Both the position numbers and the translations under genes were made by a program. This document shows positions 1 to 8,250 of a stretch of DNA of 44,611 bases, piece by piece (position 1 is the stretch's first letter; every line of letters begins with the position of its first letter). Source of the stretch: Clostridiales bacterium UBA4039 (GTDB lineage Bacteria > Bacillota > Clostridia > Lachnospirales > Vallitaleaceae); the NCBI GenBank assembly GCA_002382805.1, contig DGAD01000036.1:47587-92197 (forward strand), read 5' to 3'. The notes under the pieces are model-generated. The model worked only from the letters and a program-made list of their open reading frames with translations. It was not told the DNA's origin and ran no database searches.

Positions 1-52
1 GACCCCAACACCTGAACCGGAGGTCACACCGGAACCAGAAACAACGCCTTAA
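1..52 (+). CDS. C-terminal tail of a Pro/Thr/Glu-rich protein (5' partial)
   Basis: Only the last 16 codons are present, read from base 2 to a TAA stop at 50-52. They encode alternating Thr-Pro and Glu-Pro residues (ending PEPETTP). Such tails are typical of extracellular linkers or wall-exposed stalks, but no domain is visible, so the function is unknown. A strong terminator follows directly, so this is the end of its transcription unit. It is not pta, the usual neighbour of ackA. Confidence 0.5.
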   Translation, partial: TPTPEPEVTPEPETTP

Positions 53-73
53 ATTAAAATATCAAGAATTACT

Positions 74-125
74 GACAGACAATCTTAAAAAAATGTGAAA
101 AAAGGTTGTCTGTCTTCCTTTTTTT
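74..125 (+). terminator. Intrinsic terminator after the partial upstream gene
   Basis: A perfect 9-bp stem (GACAGACAA at 74-82 with TTGTCTGTC at 106-114) is followed by a T-rich run at 115-125. It closes the upstream unit. Its 3' arm doubles as the -35 element of the ackA promoter. Confidence 0.8.
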
Positions 126-134
126 AGCTATAAT
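106..134 (+). promoter_or_regulatory. Probable sigma-A promoter of ackA
   Basis: TTGTCT at 106-111 and a perfect TATAAT at 129-134 are 17 bases apart. The -35 hexamer lies inside the 3' arm of the preceding terminator. Downstream, GTTCGTCAAT and ATTGACgtcGAAC (about 161-185) form an interrupted inverted repeat in the leader, which could be a regulatory site. Confidence 0.6.
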
Positions 135-222
135 AAAGGTGTTGTGCATAAATAAAATTTTGTTCGTCAATTTATTGACGTCGAACCAACAATAAATAAA
201 ATAAGAAATAGGAGTATTGCCA

Positions 223-1419
223 ATGAAAGTTTTAGTTATTAATTGTGGAAGTTCTTCACTCAAGTATCAGTTGTTAGACATGAAAGATCAATCTTTATTA
301 GCGATCGGCCTTTGCGACCGTATCGGTTTGGATGGGTCAATGATTAAGCATGAGCCTATAGGAAAAGATAAAGTAAAATTATCAGTTCCAATGCCAACAT
401 ACAAAGATGCAGTAGAAGCAGTTATTAGTGCATTATTGTCTAAAGAGCATGGTGTAATTGAATCAATGGATGAGATTTCAGCTGTTGGACACCGTGTCGT
501 TCATGGTGCTGAATACTTTACGAATTCTGTACTTATTACAGATGAAGTTCTAGATACGTTACGTGAATGCTCAGAACTTGCACCATTACATAACCCAGCG
601 AACATTTTGGGAATAGAACTTTTCCAAGAGATTCTTCCAAATGTACCGATGGTAGGTGTGTTTGATACAGCATTCCATCAAACAATGCCTGAAAAAGCAT
701 ATTTATACGCAATACCATATGAATACTACAAAAAACATAAAATCCGTCGTTACGGTTTCCACGGAACATCACACAAATATGTGTCACAACGTGTAGCTGA
801 GATCTTGGACAAAGACGTTAAAGATTTAAAGACAGTTGTTTGTCACTTAGGAAATGGTGCAAGTTTATGCGCTGTTGATGGTGGAAAATCAGTGGATACG
901 ACAATGGGATTAACACCACTTGAAGGACTTATGATGGGAACACGTAGTGGAGATATTGATCCTGCTATTATTCAATTTTTAGCTAAAAAAGAAAACATGG
1001 AACTTGACGAAGTTATTAATGTTTTAAACAAAAAATCAGGTGCGCTTGGTGTATATATGGAATCAAGTGACTTTAGAGTGATCGAAGATGCTATTGAAGA
1101 AGGAGACAAACAAGCACGTCTTACAATGGATATCTTTGAATACCGTGTTGCAAAATATATTGGATCCTATGCAGTTGCTATGGGTGGATTAGATGTTGTT
1201 GCATTTGCCGGTGGTCTTGGTGAGAACTACCCATTAATGCGTACAAATATCTGTAATTACTTAAAGTTCTTAGGATGTAAGATTAATGTCGAAGACAATC
1301 AATTCCGCAGCAAAGAGCGTGTGTTCTCAACAGATGACTCAAGTGTTGTTGCAATGGTTGTTCCTACCAATGAAGAATTGATGATTGCACGCGAAACATT
1401 TGAAATCGTTAGCGAATAA
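223..1419 (+). CDS. ackA: Acetate kinase
   Basis: Acetate kinase (398 aa) interconverts acetyl phosphate + ADP and acetate + ATP, the ATP-yielding last step of acetate fermentation in the cytosol. It opens with NCGSSSLKYQ (adenosine/phosphate site), carries GHRVVHGAEYF, the HLGNGAS loop, MGLTPLEGLMMGTRSGD and FAGGLGEN near the C terminus, all diagnostic of the ASKHA-fold family, at the usual length. The ATG at 223 is preferred over an in-frame TTG two codons upstream because AGGAG at 210-214 is correctly spaced and the family starts with MKVLVINCGS. The phosphotransacetylase gene pta is not next to it. It has its own promoter and ends in a hairpin shared with convergent hydG. Confidence 0.97.
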   Translation: MKVLVINCGSSSLKYQLLDMKDQSLLAIGLCDRIGLDGSMIKHEPIGKDKVKLSVPMPTYKDAVEAVISALLSKEHGVIESMDEISAVGHRVVHGAEYFTNSVLITDEVLDTLRECSELAPLHNPANILGIELFQEILPNVPMVGVFDTAFHQTMPEKAYLYAIPYEYYKKHKIRRYGFHGTSHKYVSQRVAEILDKDVKDLKTVVCHLGNGASLCAVDGGKSVDTTMGLTPLEGLMMGTRSGDIDPAIIQFLAKKENMELDEVINVLNKKSGALGVYMESSDFRVIEDAIEEGDKQARLTMDIFEYRVAKYIGSYAVAMGGLDVVAFAGGLGENYPLMRTNICNYLKFLGCKINVEDNQFRSKERVFSTDDSSVVAMVVPTNEELMIARETFEIVSE

Positions 1420-1474
1420 AATAAGTCAGAATACAAACATTATATAAAATATATAATACAATAAATATAAAGCA

Positions 1475-1537
1475 ATATGCCCCGTCCTTCCAGAAGTTAG
1501 AGCTAAAAAAGCTGACTGTTGGAAGGACGGGGCATAT
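1475..1537. terminator. Bidirectional hairpin between ackA and hydG
   Basis: A perfect 18-bp stem (1475-1492 with 1520-1537, core GCCCCGTCCTTCC/GGAAGGACGGGGC) lies midway between the convergent genes. T-tracts are weak on both sides, but its position and stability suggest it terminates both ackA and the hydF-hydG unit. Confidence 0.75.
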
Positions 1538-1565
1538 GTTATATAAAAGGTTAAAGTGCTAAAAT

Positions 1566-2951
1566 CTAGAAGTAGAGATCACGCTCACCATTGGCAATAC
1601 GCTCAAGACGTGAAACCGTATTGGCACGCATTTTTTCACTAGGTATTTTTTCAATGTTTGCAGTGATAACTTGGTTGCCCAATGCTTTTAAATCTTCATC
1701 GCAATAATCTTCTAAGTATTCCTTGAGCGTCATCAGTGCGTTGGGGTGACATAGATTTTGGATAGCACCTGTTTTGGCAACTTGCATAAAACGATCACCT
1801 GTTCTACCGGCACGGTAACAAGCCGTACAATAACTAGGAAGATATCCTTTTTCAAGAAGGGATTTGATGATGACTTCATGTGGACGTTCATCAGCAAGTT
1901 CAAACTGATTTTCTATACGTGCTTCCTCATGATAACCGCCGACATCTGTTTTTGAACCGGCGCTAATTTGCGAGACACCAAGATTAATGACTTCTTCTCT
2001 AAAGCTGGCTTCTTCACGTGTAGATAGGATAATACCTGTATATGGAACGGCCAAACGTATTATGGCAACAAGTTTTTTAAATTCAGTATCCGTCACTGCA
2101 TAAGGCATTTTATTTACGTCAACATTGTTGGCTTTTCGAATACGCGGAACACTAATGGTATGTGGACCTACACCAAAGGCTTCTTCAAGATGATCTTTAT
2201 GCATCATCAAGGCTAAAACCTCAAAACGATAATCATATAGTCCAAAGAGTGCGCCGATACCTACATCATCAATACCGCCTTCCATAGCTCTGTCCATTGC
2301 AGTTAAATGATAAAGATAATTTGATTTGGCTCCATGGGGGTGATATTTTTTATAGGTATCTTCATGGTAGGTTTCTTGGAATAGTGTATAGGTTCCTATT
2401 TCAGCCTCTTTTAATCGACGGTAGTTTTCAACAGTCGTTGCAGCAATGTTGACATTGATACGACGAAGAGACGTACCATCTTGCTTGCTGTCATATAAAA
2501 CTTTCATAGCGTTGACCACATAATCAACAGGACAGTTTTCATCGTCTTCACCTGCTTCAAGAACAATACGTTTATGTCCCATTTTAATAATTTCTTTTGC
2601 TTCTTGTGCAAGTTCTTGATCCGACAGTTTTTTGCGATGCAAGTTATTTGAACATTTATATCCGCAATAGAGACATCCATTTGTACAGTAGTTTGAGATA
2701 TAGAGCGGAGCAAACATAACAATACGGTTTCCATAGATGCTTTGCTTGATTTTTTTTGCAGCATGATAGATTTCATCTAGATGATCTGGGTCAGTTACGC
2801 GAAGGAGCGTAGCAACTTCAGCCATATCTAAACCTTGAGATTTTAAAGCTTTTTGAATAATAGAAGTTACTTCCTCATATGTAGGGAGTGTGTGATTGCT
2901 TAAAAGTTCGTGGATCTTAGCTTCATCAATAAATTTTTTTTGTGTGTTCAT
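1566..2951 (-). CDS. hydG: [FeFe]-hydrogenase maturase HydG (radical SAM tyrosine lyase)
   Basis: HydG (461 aa) cleaves tyrosine by radical SAM chemistry and yields the CO and CN ligands, delivered on an iron synthon, of the H-cluster. The N-terminal SAM cluster motif CTNGCLYC (CX3CX2C) lies near residues 88-95, inside the ThiH-like barrel. The C-terminal second-cluster motif, CTAC followed 22 residues later by C (LCHPNA), is specific to HydG rather than ThiH. GGAAT precedes the ATG. It lies 22 bases behind hydF in the same direction, so the pair is an operon. The substrates of this assembly line are the two [FeFe] hydrogenases at 17.9-22.3 kb. The third maturase gene, hydE, is not in the window. 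Confidence 0.96.
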   Translation of the reverse strand: MNTQKKFIDEAKIHELLSNHTLPTYEEVTSIIQKALKSQGLDMAEVATLLRVTDPDHLDEIYHAAKKIKQSIYGNRIVMFAPLYISNYCTNGCLYCGYKCSNNLHRKKLSDQELAQEAKEIIKMGHKRIVLEAGEDDENCPVDYVVNAMKVLYDSKQDGTSLRRINVNIAATTVENYRRLKEAEIGTYTLFQETYHEDTYKKYHPHGAKSNYLYHLTAMDRAMEGGIDDVGIGALFGLYDYRFEVLALMMHKDHLEEAFGVGPHTISVPRIRKANNVDVNKMPYAVTDTEFKKLVAIIRLAVPYTGIILSTREEASFREEVINLGVSQISAGSKTDVGGYHEEARIENQFELADERPHEVIIKSLLEKGYLPSYCTACYRAGRTGDRFMQVAKTGAIQNLCHPNALMTLKEYLEDYCDEDLKALGNQVITANIEKIPSEKMRANTVSRLERIANGERDLYF

Positions 2952-2973
2952 AATATTCCTTTCCTATAACAAT

Positions 2974-4215
2974 TTATTTTGATTCGTCCCAAATCATTTT
3001 GGCTTGAGTAAAAGGTTCTAAGGCACGGTCAAGAATGCCATGAACCTGTGCGATAAGAACACCATAATTTACAATCGGAACACCTTCTTCCTGTGAAGAA
3101 TGTATTCGATAATTCATTGCCTTGGAATTGAGCATACATCCACCACAATGAATCACCAATTTGTAGCCGGACAAGTTGTCTTTAAAACCAACACCGGCGG
3201 TGTGTTCAAATTGAAGTTTTTTCCCTGTTGACTGTGTGAGCCAATGAGGAATTTTTACTGTTCCGATATCATCAGCCTGACGGTGATGCGTACATCCTTC
3301 TGCAATGAGAACTTTATCGCCATCTTCCAAACGATTGATCGCTGCAGCGCCTTCGATTAATGCGTTAAGATCTCCTTTGTGTCTGGCAAAAAGTATGGAA
3401 AACGATGTAAGTAATATATCATCGGGAGTTTCCTTGGAGACCTGCTCAAAAGCTTGGGAATCAGTAATGACAAGAGCAGGCTTTGTACCAAGTTGTGCTA
3501 ATGTGGTGACTAATTCAGTTTCTTTTGTCACGATTGCGATAGCGCCGTGGTCTAAAATATCGCGAACAGTTTGCTGCTGGGGAAGTATAATTCTGCCTTT
3601 AGGAGCAGCAGAATCAATAGGAGTTACTAGAACAACAAAATCTCCAGGGTTAATTAAATCGCCGACCAGTTTATGCGAATGTATTTCTTGAGGACTATGT
3701 TTAATGATTAAATCCTTGATTGAATCTATGCCTTGATTTGATTGAGCAGAGGCAGTTATAAAAGGGATGTCAAATTTTTGGCTATAGTTATTACACTTTT
3801 CTTGTAATAACGTTGAAGAATTGTTGATGGCATCAACCTTATTTAAAATTCCGATACAGGCTATATTGCGTTGTTTTATGGAGTGTACAAGTTCGATATC
3901 AGATGGGTGAAGAGTTTGGTTAATATCAAACACGATTAATGCGACATCTGTTTTTTCAAGAACGTCCATTGTTTTTTTCTGACGGAGGACGCCAAGAGTA
4001 CTTTCATCATTGATTCCGGCGGTATCAATAAGAACAACCGGGCCGATGGGAAGAATTTCCATAGCCTTGTATACCGGATCGGTGGTGGTGCCTTTAACCT
4101 TAGATACCAAGGCAATATCTTGTCCGGTTAGTGCATTAATGAGACTAGACTTACCGGCATTTGTCTGTCCAAAAAATGCAATATGTAATCGATTAGAACG
4201 AGGGGTAGTGTTCAT
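2974..4215 (-). CDS. hydF: [FeFe]-hydrogenase maturation GTPase HydF
   Basis: HydF (413 aa) is the scaffold GTPase on which the 2Fe subcluster is assembled and passed to apo-hydrogenase. The N-terminal Era-like GTPase domain has the P-loop GQTNAGKSS, switch DTAG and NKVD. The C-terminal cluster-binding part has EGCTHH and HCGGC, the CxH...HCxxC signature. The start is taken at 4215 because AAGGAG lies just upstream of this ATG; an upstream in-frame ATG at 4233 would add six residues and has no better ribosome site. It is first in an operon with hydG and is divergent from kdgR. Confidence 0.95.
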   Translation of the reverse strand: MNTTPRSNRLHIAFFGQTNAGKSSLINALTGQDIALVSKVKGTTTDPVYKAMEILPIGPVVLIDTAGINDESTLGVLRQKKTMDVLEKTDVALIVFDINQTLHPSDIELVHSIKQRNIACIGILNKVDAINNSSTLLQEKCNNYSQKFDIPFITASAQSNQGIDSIKDLIIKHSPQEIHSHKLVGDLINPGDFVVLVTPIDSAAPKGRIILPQQQTVRDILDHGAIAIVTKETELVTTLAQLGTKPALVITDSQAFEQVSKETPDDILLTSFSILFARHKGDLNALIEGAAAINRLEDGDKVLIAEGCTHHRQADDIGTVKIPHWLTQSTGKKLQFEHTAGVGFKDNLSGYKLVIHCGGCMLNSKAMNYRIHSSQEEGVPIVNYGVLIAQVHGILDRALEPFTQAKMIWDESK

Positions 4216-4388
4216 AAACATCTCCTTTATCATGGATGGTTCATTACAAGATTTTTAAAAAAGGGTATAAAAAAAGCAACAATCTCATTGGTAGATTTAA
4301 TCATCCAAAAAGATGGTTATATTAACAAGGTATCCAGGTTCTTAGAGGGTAAGTCTTTGAAATTGGATTTTGTTATAATTTTAACCAT

Positions 4389-4418
4389 ATTTTACATCAT
4401 TTGTTAGGGACTCGTCAA
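4389..4418 (-). promoter_or_regulatory. Putative hydF-hydG promoter
   Basis: On the minus strand TTGACG (4413-4418) and TAAAAT (4389-4394) are 18 bases apart. That places transcription start near 4382 and leaves a leader of about 165 bases before hydF. Confidence 0.45.
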
Positions 4419-4516
4419 GTGTATTTCGAAGGTTTCTTCATTCCTAGAGGAATAGTTACATTTTGTATAGTATATAGATAAAATACGTTCCTATATGTGG
4501 GATATTAAATCACTAT

Positions 4517-4545
4517 TTGACACAGCTTCGGATTAGATATATTAT
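4517..4545 (+). promoter_or_regulatory. Sigma-A promoter of the IclR-family regulator
   Basis: A perfect TTGACA (4517-4522) is followed after 17 bases by TATTAT (4540-4545). The start codon of the regulator follows about 33 bases later with a GGAGG ribosome site. Confidence 0.75.
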
Positions 4546-4578
4546 TAGTTAATAGAAGAAACAGTTTGGAGGAATTAT

Positions 4579-5340
4579 ATGAGTGAACCAGTGTTACAAA
4601 CAGCGGATCGGGCACTTCACGTTTTAGAGCTATTAGCAGAAGAAGGGATGACCGCATCAGAGATACAAAAAAAGTTAGAGTTAAATAAAAGTACGGTACA
4701 TCGACTCATGATGACGCTCCTTAATCGGGGATTTGTTGAACGTAATGAAGCAACAGGGATATATCAGATTGGGCTGAAACTAGTAGAGATTAGTAGTATT
4801 CGTCTAAATCATGTAGAATTAAAGACCGAGGCAGTGCCATATTTGCATCATCTGGCCAATAAAGTGAACCAGTCAGTACAATTGGCTATTTTTGATGAAG
4901 GTGAAGCTGTGTTCATAGAAAAAGTTGAAAAGTACAAATCCTTTCATATGTATTGTCAAATAGGCAAGCGCATTCCAATTTATTGTTCTGCCGTTGGTAA
5001 GTCTTTGATGCTTGATCGTCCTGATCAAGAAATCATCAAAATACTAAAACAAACAGCTCTGGTTCCATTTACAAAACAAACAAAAACCTCAATTGAAGAA
5101 GTGATGCAAGATATATATCGTGGTCGAAAAGAAGGATATACACGAGATGAAGCGGAACATGAAGAAAATGTCTACTGTGTATCCATGCCGGTATATGATT
5201 ATCGAAGTCGAATCGTTGCAGCTGTTAGTGTTACAGGTTTTTCAGATGAGGTCTTTCAAGATGAAGGAGAGTCTGTTCGCAACGCATTGGCAAATACATG
5301 CATGGAAATATCAAAGCGGTTAGGATATACGCCAAAATAG
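4579..5340 (+). CDS. kdgR: IclR-family transcriptional repressor, KdgR type
   Basis: This 253-aa regulator has an N-terminal winged helix (about residues 8-65; recognition helix NKSTVHRLMMTL) and a C-terminal IclR effector domain (about 75-250). It precedes kduI, kduD and kdgK, and a KdgR-like palindrome sits on the kduI promoter. It is therefore inferred to repress uronate catabolism and to be released by 2-keto-3-deoxygluconate, as in enterobacterial KdgR. The start has a good TTTGGAGG site. The effector assignment is by context and family, not by a residue seen here. Confidence 0.85.
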   Translation: MSEPVLQTADRALHVLELLAEEGMTASEIQKKLELNKSTVHRLMMTLLNRGFVERNEATGIYQIGLKLVEISSIRLNHVELKTEAVPYLHHLANKVNQSVQLAIFDEGEAVFIEKVEKYKSFHMYCQIGKRIPIYCSAVGKSLMLDRPDQEIIKILKQTALVPFTKQTKTSIEEVMQDIYRGRKEGYTRDEAEHEENVYCVSMPVYDYRSRIVAAVSVTGFSDEVFQDEGESVRNALANTCMEISKRLGYTPK

Positions 5341-5389
5341 CAAAGTTGTCCCGATATATGAAACTGAGGTCCCATTATTGAGAAATGGA

Positions 5390-5418
5390 TTGACGTTGCT
5401 TCCTAAAGATGCTATAAT
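5390..5418 (+). promoter_or_regulatory. Sigma-A promoter of kduI-kduD
   Basis: TTGACG (5390-5395) and a perfect TATAAT (5413-5418) are separated by 17 bases. The expected start site (near 5425) lies just before the operator at 5429. Confidence 0.85.
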
Positions 5419-5428
5419 TACTTTGAAA

Positions 5429-5445
5429 ATGAAACCTCGTTTCAT
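5429..5445 (+). promoter_or_regulatory. KdgR-type operator
   Basis: ATGAAACCTCGTTTCAT is a perfect 7-3-7 palindrome and matches the enterobacterial KdgR box (TGAAAC N3 GTTTCA). It lies right after the -10 element, where bound repressor would block initiation. An extra half site ATGAAAC occurs at 5449-5455 and a degenerate copy at 5357-5374. Confidence 0.8.
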
Positions 5446-5484
5446 ATAATGAAACCAAAAAACATGCAGTAAAAGGAGAAAGAT

Positions 5485-6330
5485 ATGATTGTAAGAGAAC
5501 CTTCAAATTCAAAAGATGCAAAACACTATACAACCGACAGATTACGTGATGAGTTTTTAATCCAAGACTTATTTATTCCAAATAAAATACAACGAGTATA
5601 TAGCCATATTGACCGAATCATTACGATGGGATTCTGTCCGGAAAATGAAGCACTAGAATTAGGACAAGGTCTTGAGATTATGAAATCTCTAGGAACAGAG
5701 TATTTCTTGGAACGCCGTGAACTTGGAACGATTAATGTAGGTGGACCAGGTAAAGTGTCTGTTGATGGCGAAGTATATGAATTAAATAGCCGTGATGGAT
5801 TATACGTAGGAATGGGCGCAAAAGAAGTTGTGTTTACTAGTGATGACCCAAAAAATCCAGCGAAGTTCTATACGCTTAGTGCTCCTGCACATAAAACATA
5901 TCCTAACAAGCACATTGACATTACTAAAGCAAAAGCAGTTCCAATGGGTGATTCAAAAGCGTCCAACAAACGTACGATTTATCAATTCATTCATCCAGAT
6001 GTGTTGCCAACATGTCAGTTAACAATGGGATTAACAAAACTTGAAGAAGGTAACGTTTGGAATACAATGCCATGCCACACACATGAGCGTCGTATGGAAG
6101 TGTATTTCTACTTTGACCTTCCAGAAGATGGCGTTGTTTTCCATTACATGGGTGAACCATCAGAGACACGTCACGTTGTTCTTCGTAATGAAGAAGCAAT
6201 TATCTCTCCAAGTTGGTCAATCCATTCTGGCTGCGGTACACAAGCATACACATTTATCTGGGGTATGGTTGGCGAAAACCAAACATTTAATGATATGGAC
6301 CATGTTGATATTAAAAACGAGTTACGATAA
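5485..6330 (+). CDS. kduI: 5-keto-4-deoxyuronate isomerase
   Basis: KduI (281 aa) isomerises 5-keto-4-deoxyuronate (DKI), produced from unsaturated uronates, to 2,5-diketo-3-deoxygluconate (DKII). It is a cupin-fold metalloenzyme of the usual length. The zinc ligands expected from the E. coli enzyme are all present: H198 and H200 in CHTHERR, E205, and H247 in WSIHSGCG. It is first in an operon with kduD (12-base gap, AAAGGAG before each gene). The KdgR box at 5429 makes it the regulated entry point. No pectate lyase or unsaturated glucuronyl hydrolase is in the window, so its substrate source is encoded elsewhere. Confidence 0.96.
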   Translation: MIVREPSNSKDAKHYTTDRLRDEFLIQDLFIPNKIQRVYSHIDRIITMGFCPENEALELGQGLEIMKSLGTEYFLERRELGTINVGGPGKVSVDGEVYELNSRDGLYVGMGAKEVVFTSDDPKNPAKFYTLSAPAHKTYPNKHIDITKAKAVPMGDSKASNKRTIYQFIHPDVLPTCQLTMGLTKLEEGNVWNTMPCHTHERRMEVYFYFDLPEDGVVFHYMGEPSETRHVVLRNEEAIISPSWSIHSGCGTQAYTFIWGMVGENQTFNDMDHVDIKNELR

Positions 6331-6342
6331 AGGAGATATAGT

Positions 6343-7131
6343 ATGAGTATAATGAATACTTTTTCATTAGAAGGAAAAATTGCTTTAGTTACAGGAGCTT
6401 CTTATGGAATTGGCTTTGCTATGGCAAAGGCATATGCACAAGCAGGTGCAACAATTGTATTTAATGATCGCAACCAAGAAGCGGTAGATAAAGGATTAGC
6501 AGCATACAAAGAAGAGAATATTAAAGCTCACGGTTATGTATGTGATGTAACGGATGAAGCGGCAGTTGAAAAAATGGTTGCTCAAATTGAAAAAGAAGTA
6601 GGGATTATTGATATTCTTGTTAATAATGCTGGAATCATTAAGCGTATTCCAATGATTGAGATGTCAGCTGAAGACTTTAGACAAGTTATTGATGTTGACC
6701 TTAACGGACCATTTATCATGGCAAAATCCGTTATTCCAAGTATGATTAAAAAAGGCGGCGGAAAGATTATTAACATCTGCTCCATGATGAGTGAATTAGG
6801 ACGTGAAACTGTATCTGCATATGCAGCTGCAAAAGGTGGTCTTAAGATGTTAACAAAGAATATTGCGTCTGAGTATGGTGAGTATAACATTCAATGTAAC
6901 GGTATTGGACCAGGTTATATTGCTACACCTCAAACAGCACCTTTACGTGAAGATGGACATCCATTTAACAGCTTCATTATTGCAAAGACACCAGCAGCAC
7001 GTTGGGGAACACCAGAAGACTTAATGGGTCCAGCTGTTTTCTTGGCGTCAAATGCATCAGATTTTGTTAATGGACATGTACTTTATGTCGATGGTGGTAT
7101 CTTAGCTTATATTGGAAAACAACCAAAATAA
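6343..7131 (+). CDS. kduD: 2-dehydro-3-deoxy-D-gluconate 5-dehydrogenase (SDR family)
   Basis: KduD (262 aa) reduces 2,5-diketo-3-deoxygluconate to 2-keto-3-deoxygluconate with NAD(P)H. It is a classical short-chain dehydrogenase: cofactor motif TGASYGIG (17-24), NNAG (94-97) and catalytic S147-Y160-K164 (YAAAK). Many SDRs are annotated as gluconate or 3-oxoacyl-ACP reductases; position right behind kduI makes kduD the best call. Translation starts 12 bases after kduI with an AAAGGAGATAT site. A hairpin follows the stop codon, so the two genes form one unit and kdgK may be expressed at a different level. Confidence 0.93.
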   Translation: MSIMNTFSLEGKIALVTGASYGIGFAMAKAYAQAGATIVFNDRNQEAVDKGLAAYKEENIKAHGYVCDVTDEAAVEKMVAQIEKEVGIIDILVNNAGIIKRIPMIEMSAEDFRQVIDVDLNGPFIMAKSVIPSMIKKGGGKIINICSMMSELGRETVSAYAAAKGGLKMLTKNIASEYGEYNIQCNGIGPGYIATPQTAPLREDGHPFNSFIIAKTPAARWGTPEDLMGPAVFLASNASDFVNGHVLYVDGGILAYIGKQPK

Positions 7132-7142
7132 ATAATATACAT

Positions 7143-7180
7143 TTGGAATAAACCTACTTATATATGTAGGTTTATTTCAA
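7143..7180 (+). terminator. Hairpin after kduD
   Basis: A stem of about 15 bp (7143-7157 with 7166-7180, core AATAAACCTAC/GTAGGTTTATT) follows the kduD stop. There is no T-tract, so it may be a partial terminator or an mRNA 3'-end stabiliser rather than a full stop. Confidence 0.6.
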
Positions 7181-7224
7181 TTAAGTAGATGTCTGACAAC
7201 AGACAACAATAAGGAGGCTTTCAT

Positions 7225-8184
7225 ATGAAAAAGGATTTTGATGTAATAACATTTGGAGAATCGATGGTTTTGTTTAGTCCGGATGAAAAAGGACCTTTAC
7301 GACATATTCACCATTTTAGTAAGGCAATAGCTGGGGCAGAGTCTAATGTTGCCATTGCCCTGGCTCGATTAGGGACTAAGGTAGGATGGTTTTCAAAAGT
7401 GGGTCATGATGAGTTTGGAAGCTACTTAGAATTTATGATTAGAGGTGAAGGGGTAGATGTCTCACGTCTTAAGCGTGATGAAGCACATGCGACCGGGTTG
7501 GTATTTAAAGAGGTTTTTGAGCATGTTAATCCTAATGTGTATTATTATAGAAAGAATTCGGCAGCAAGTTACCTATCTAAAGAAGATATTGACTTTGAAT
7601 ACATATGCTCGGCAAAAATCCTGCATATTACAGGTATTACAGCGGCGATATCGACATCCGCACGGGAAGCTTTGTTTGCAGCCATTGATGTGGCAAAAAA
7701 AGCAGGCGTATTGATATCCTTTGACCCCAACATTCGTCTTAAGCTATGGTCGGCTCAAGAAGCCAAAGCAACGCTACTTAAGATTTGTGAACAAACAGAT
7801 ATATTATTCCCGGGAATTGAAGAAAGTGAGATTCTTCTTGGAACAACAGATGTTGACCAGATTTTAACTCGGTTTCATGAGATGGGGATACAACAGGTCG
7901 CCTTAAAAATGGGGAAAAAAGGATGTGTGGTTTCCGATGGTCAACATCAAGAATTTGTTCCGGGATATGTAGTTGAGCAAATAGAAGATAGTGTCGGTGC
8001 AGGTGATGGATTTGCAGCAGGATATTTAAATAGTTACTTAAAAGGCTTATCTATTCAAGAGTGTGGCGACTTTGCCAATGGTGTAGGCGCGATGGCAACC
8101 TTAGTTCGTGGTGACAGTGAGGGCTTTCCAACATATGAGCAACTCTTGGCATTTACAAATAAAATCGAGCACATTGACAGATGA
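7225..8184 (+). CDS. kdgK: 2-keto-3-deoxygluconate kinase (PfkB family)
   Basis: KdgK (319 aa) phosphorylates 2-keto-3-deoxygluconate to KDPG, the next step after KduD. It is a ribokinase-fold enzyme: N-terminal GESMVLFSP, a substrate region around residues 30-50 (AGAESNVAIALARLG), and the C-terminal anion-hole signature GAGDGFAAGY with catalytic D261. An AAGGAGG site precedes the ATG. No promoter is obvious in the 93-base gap after kduD, so readthrough past the kduD hairpin is likely. The KDPG aldolase needed to finish the pathway is not in this window. Confidence 0.93.
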   Translation: MKKDFDVITFGESMVLFSPDEKGPLRHIHHFSKAIAGAESNVAIALARLGTKVGWFSKVGHDEFGSYLEFMIRGEGVDVSRLKRDEAHATGLVFKEVFEHVNPNVYYYRKNSAASYLSKEDIDFEYICSAKILHITGITAAISTSAREALFAAIDVAKKAGVLISFDPNIRLKLWSAQEAKATLLKICEQTDILFPGIEESEILLGTTDVDQILTRFHEMGIQQVALKMGKKGCVVSDGQHQEFVPGYVVEQIEDSVGAGDGFAAGYLNSYLKGLSIQECGDFANGVGAMATLVRGDSEGFPTYEQLLAFTNKIEHIDR

Positions 8185-8250
8185 TTTATAAGCAGTTAAA
8201 CTAAAGATAAAGCTATAAGCAAAACCTATGATTGCTAGAAGGAGTAGTAT

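Larger units (their letters stand above)
4216..4578. other. Divergent intergenic region hydF / kdgR
   Basis: This 363-base AT-rich gap contains the hydF ribosome site, a putative hydF promoter on the minus strand, the kdgR promoter, and a perfect 6-2-6 palindrome (ATTCCTAGAGGAAT, 4440-4453) of unknown role. A Rex-type half site, TTAACAA, lies at 4322-4328 in what would be the hydF leader. No gene was found. Confidence 0.5.

Noticed and set aside
217..222. TTG start of ackA two codons upstream
   Set aside because: The ATG at 223 has correct spacing to AGGAG and matches the conserved acetate kinase N terminus.
1475..1537. Small RNA or repeat element
   Set aside because: The perfect hairpin sits between convergent genes and has no promoter; a shared terminator explains it better.
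2504..2776. Overlapping minus-strand frame inside hydG, and similar frames inside other genes
   Set aside because: These are alternate-frame readings of strongly conserved genes, with no ribosome site and no recognisable domain.
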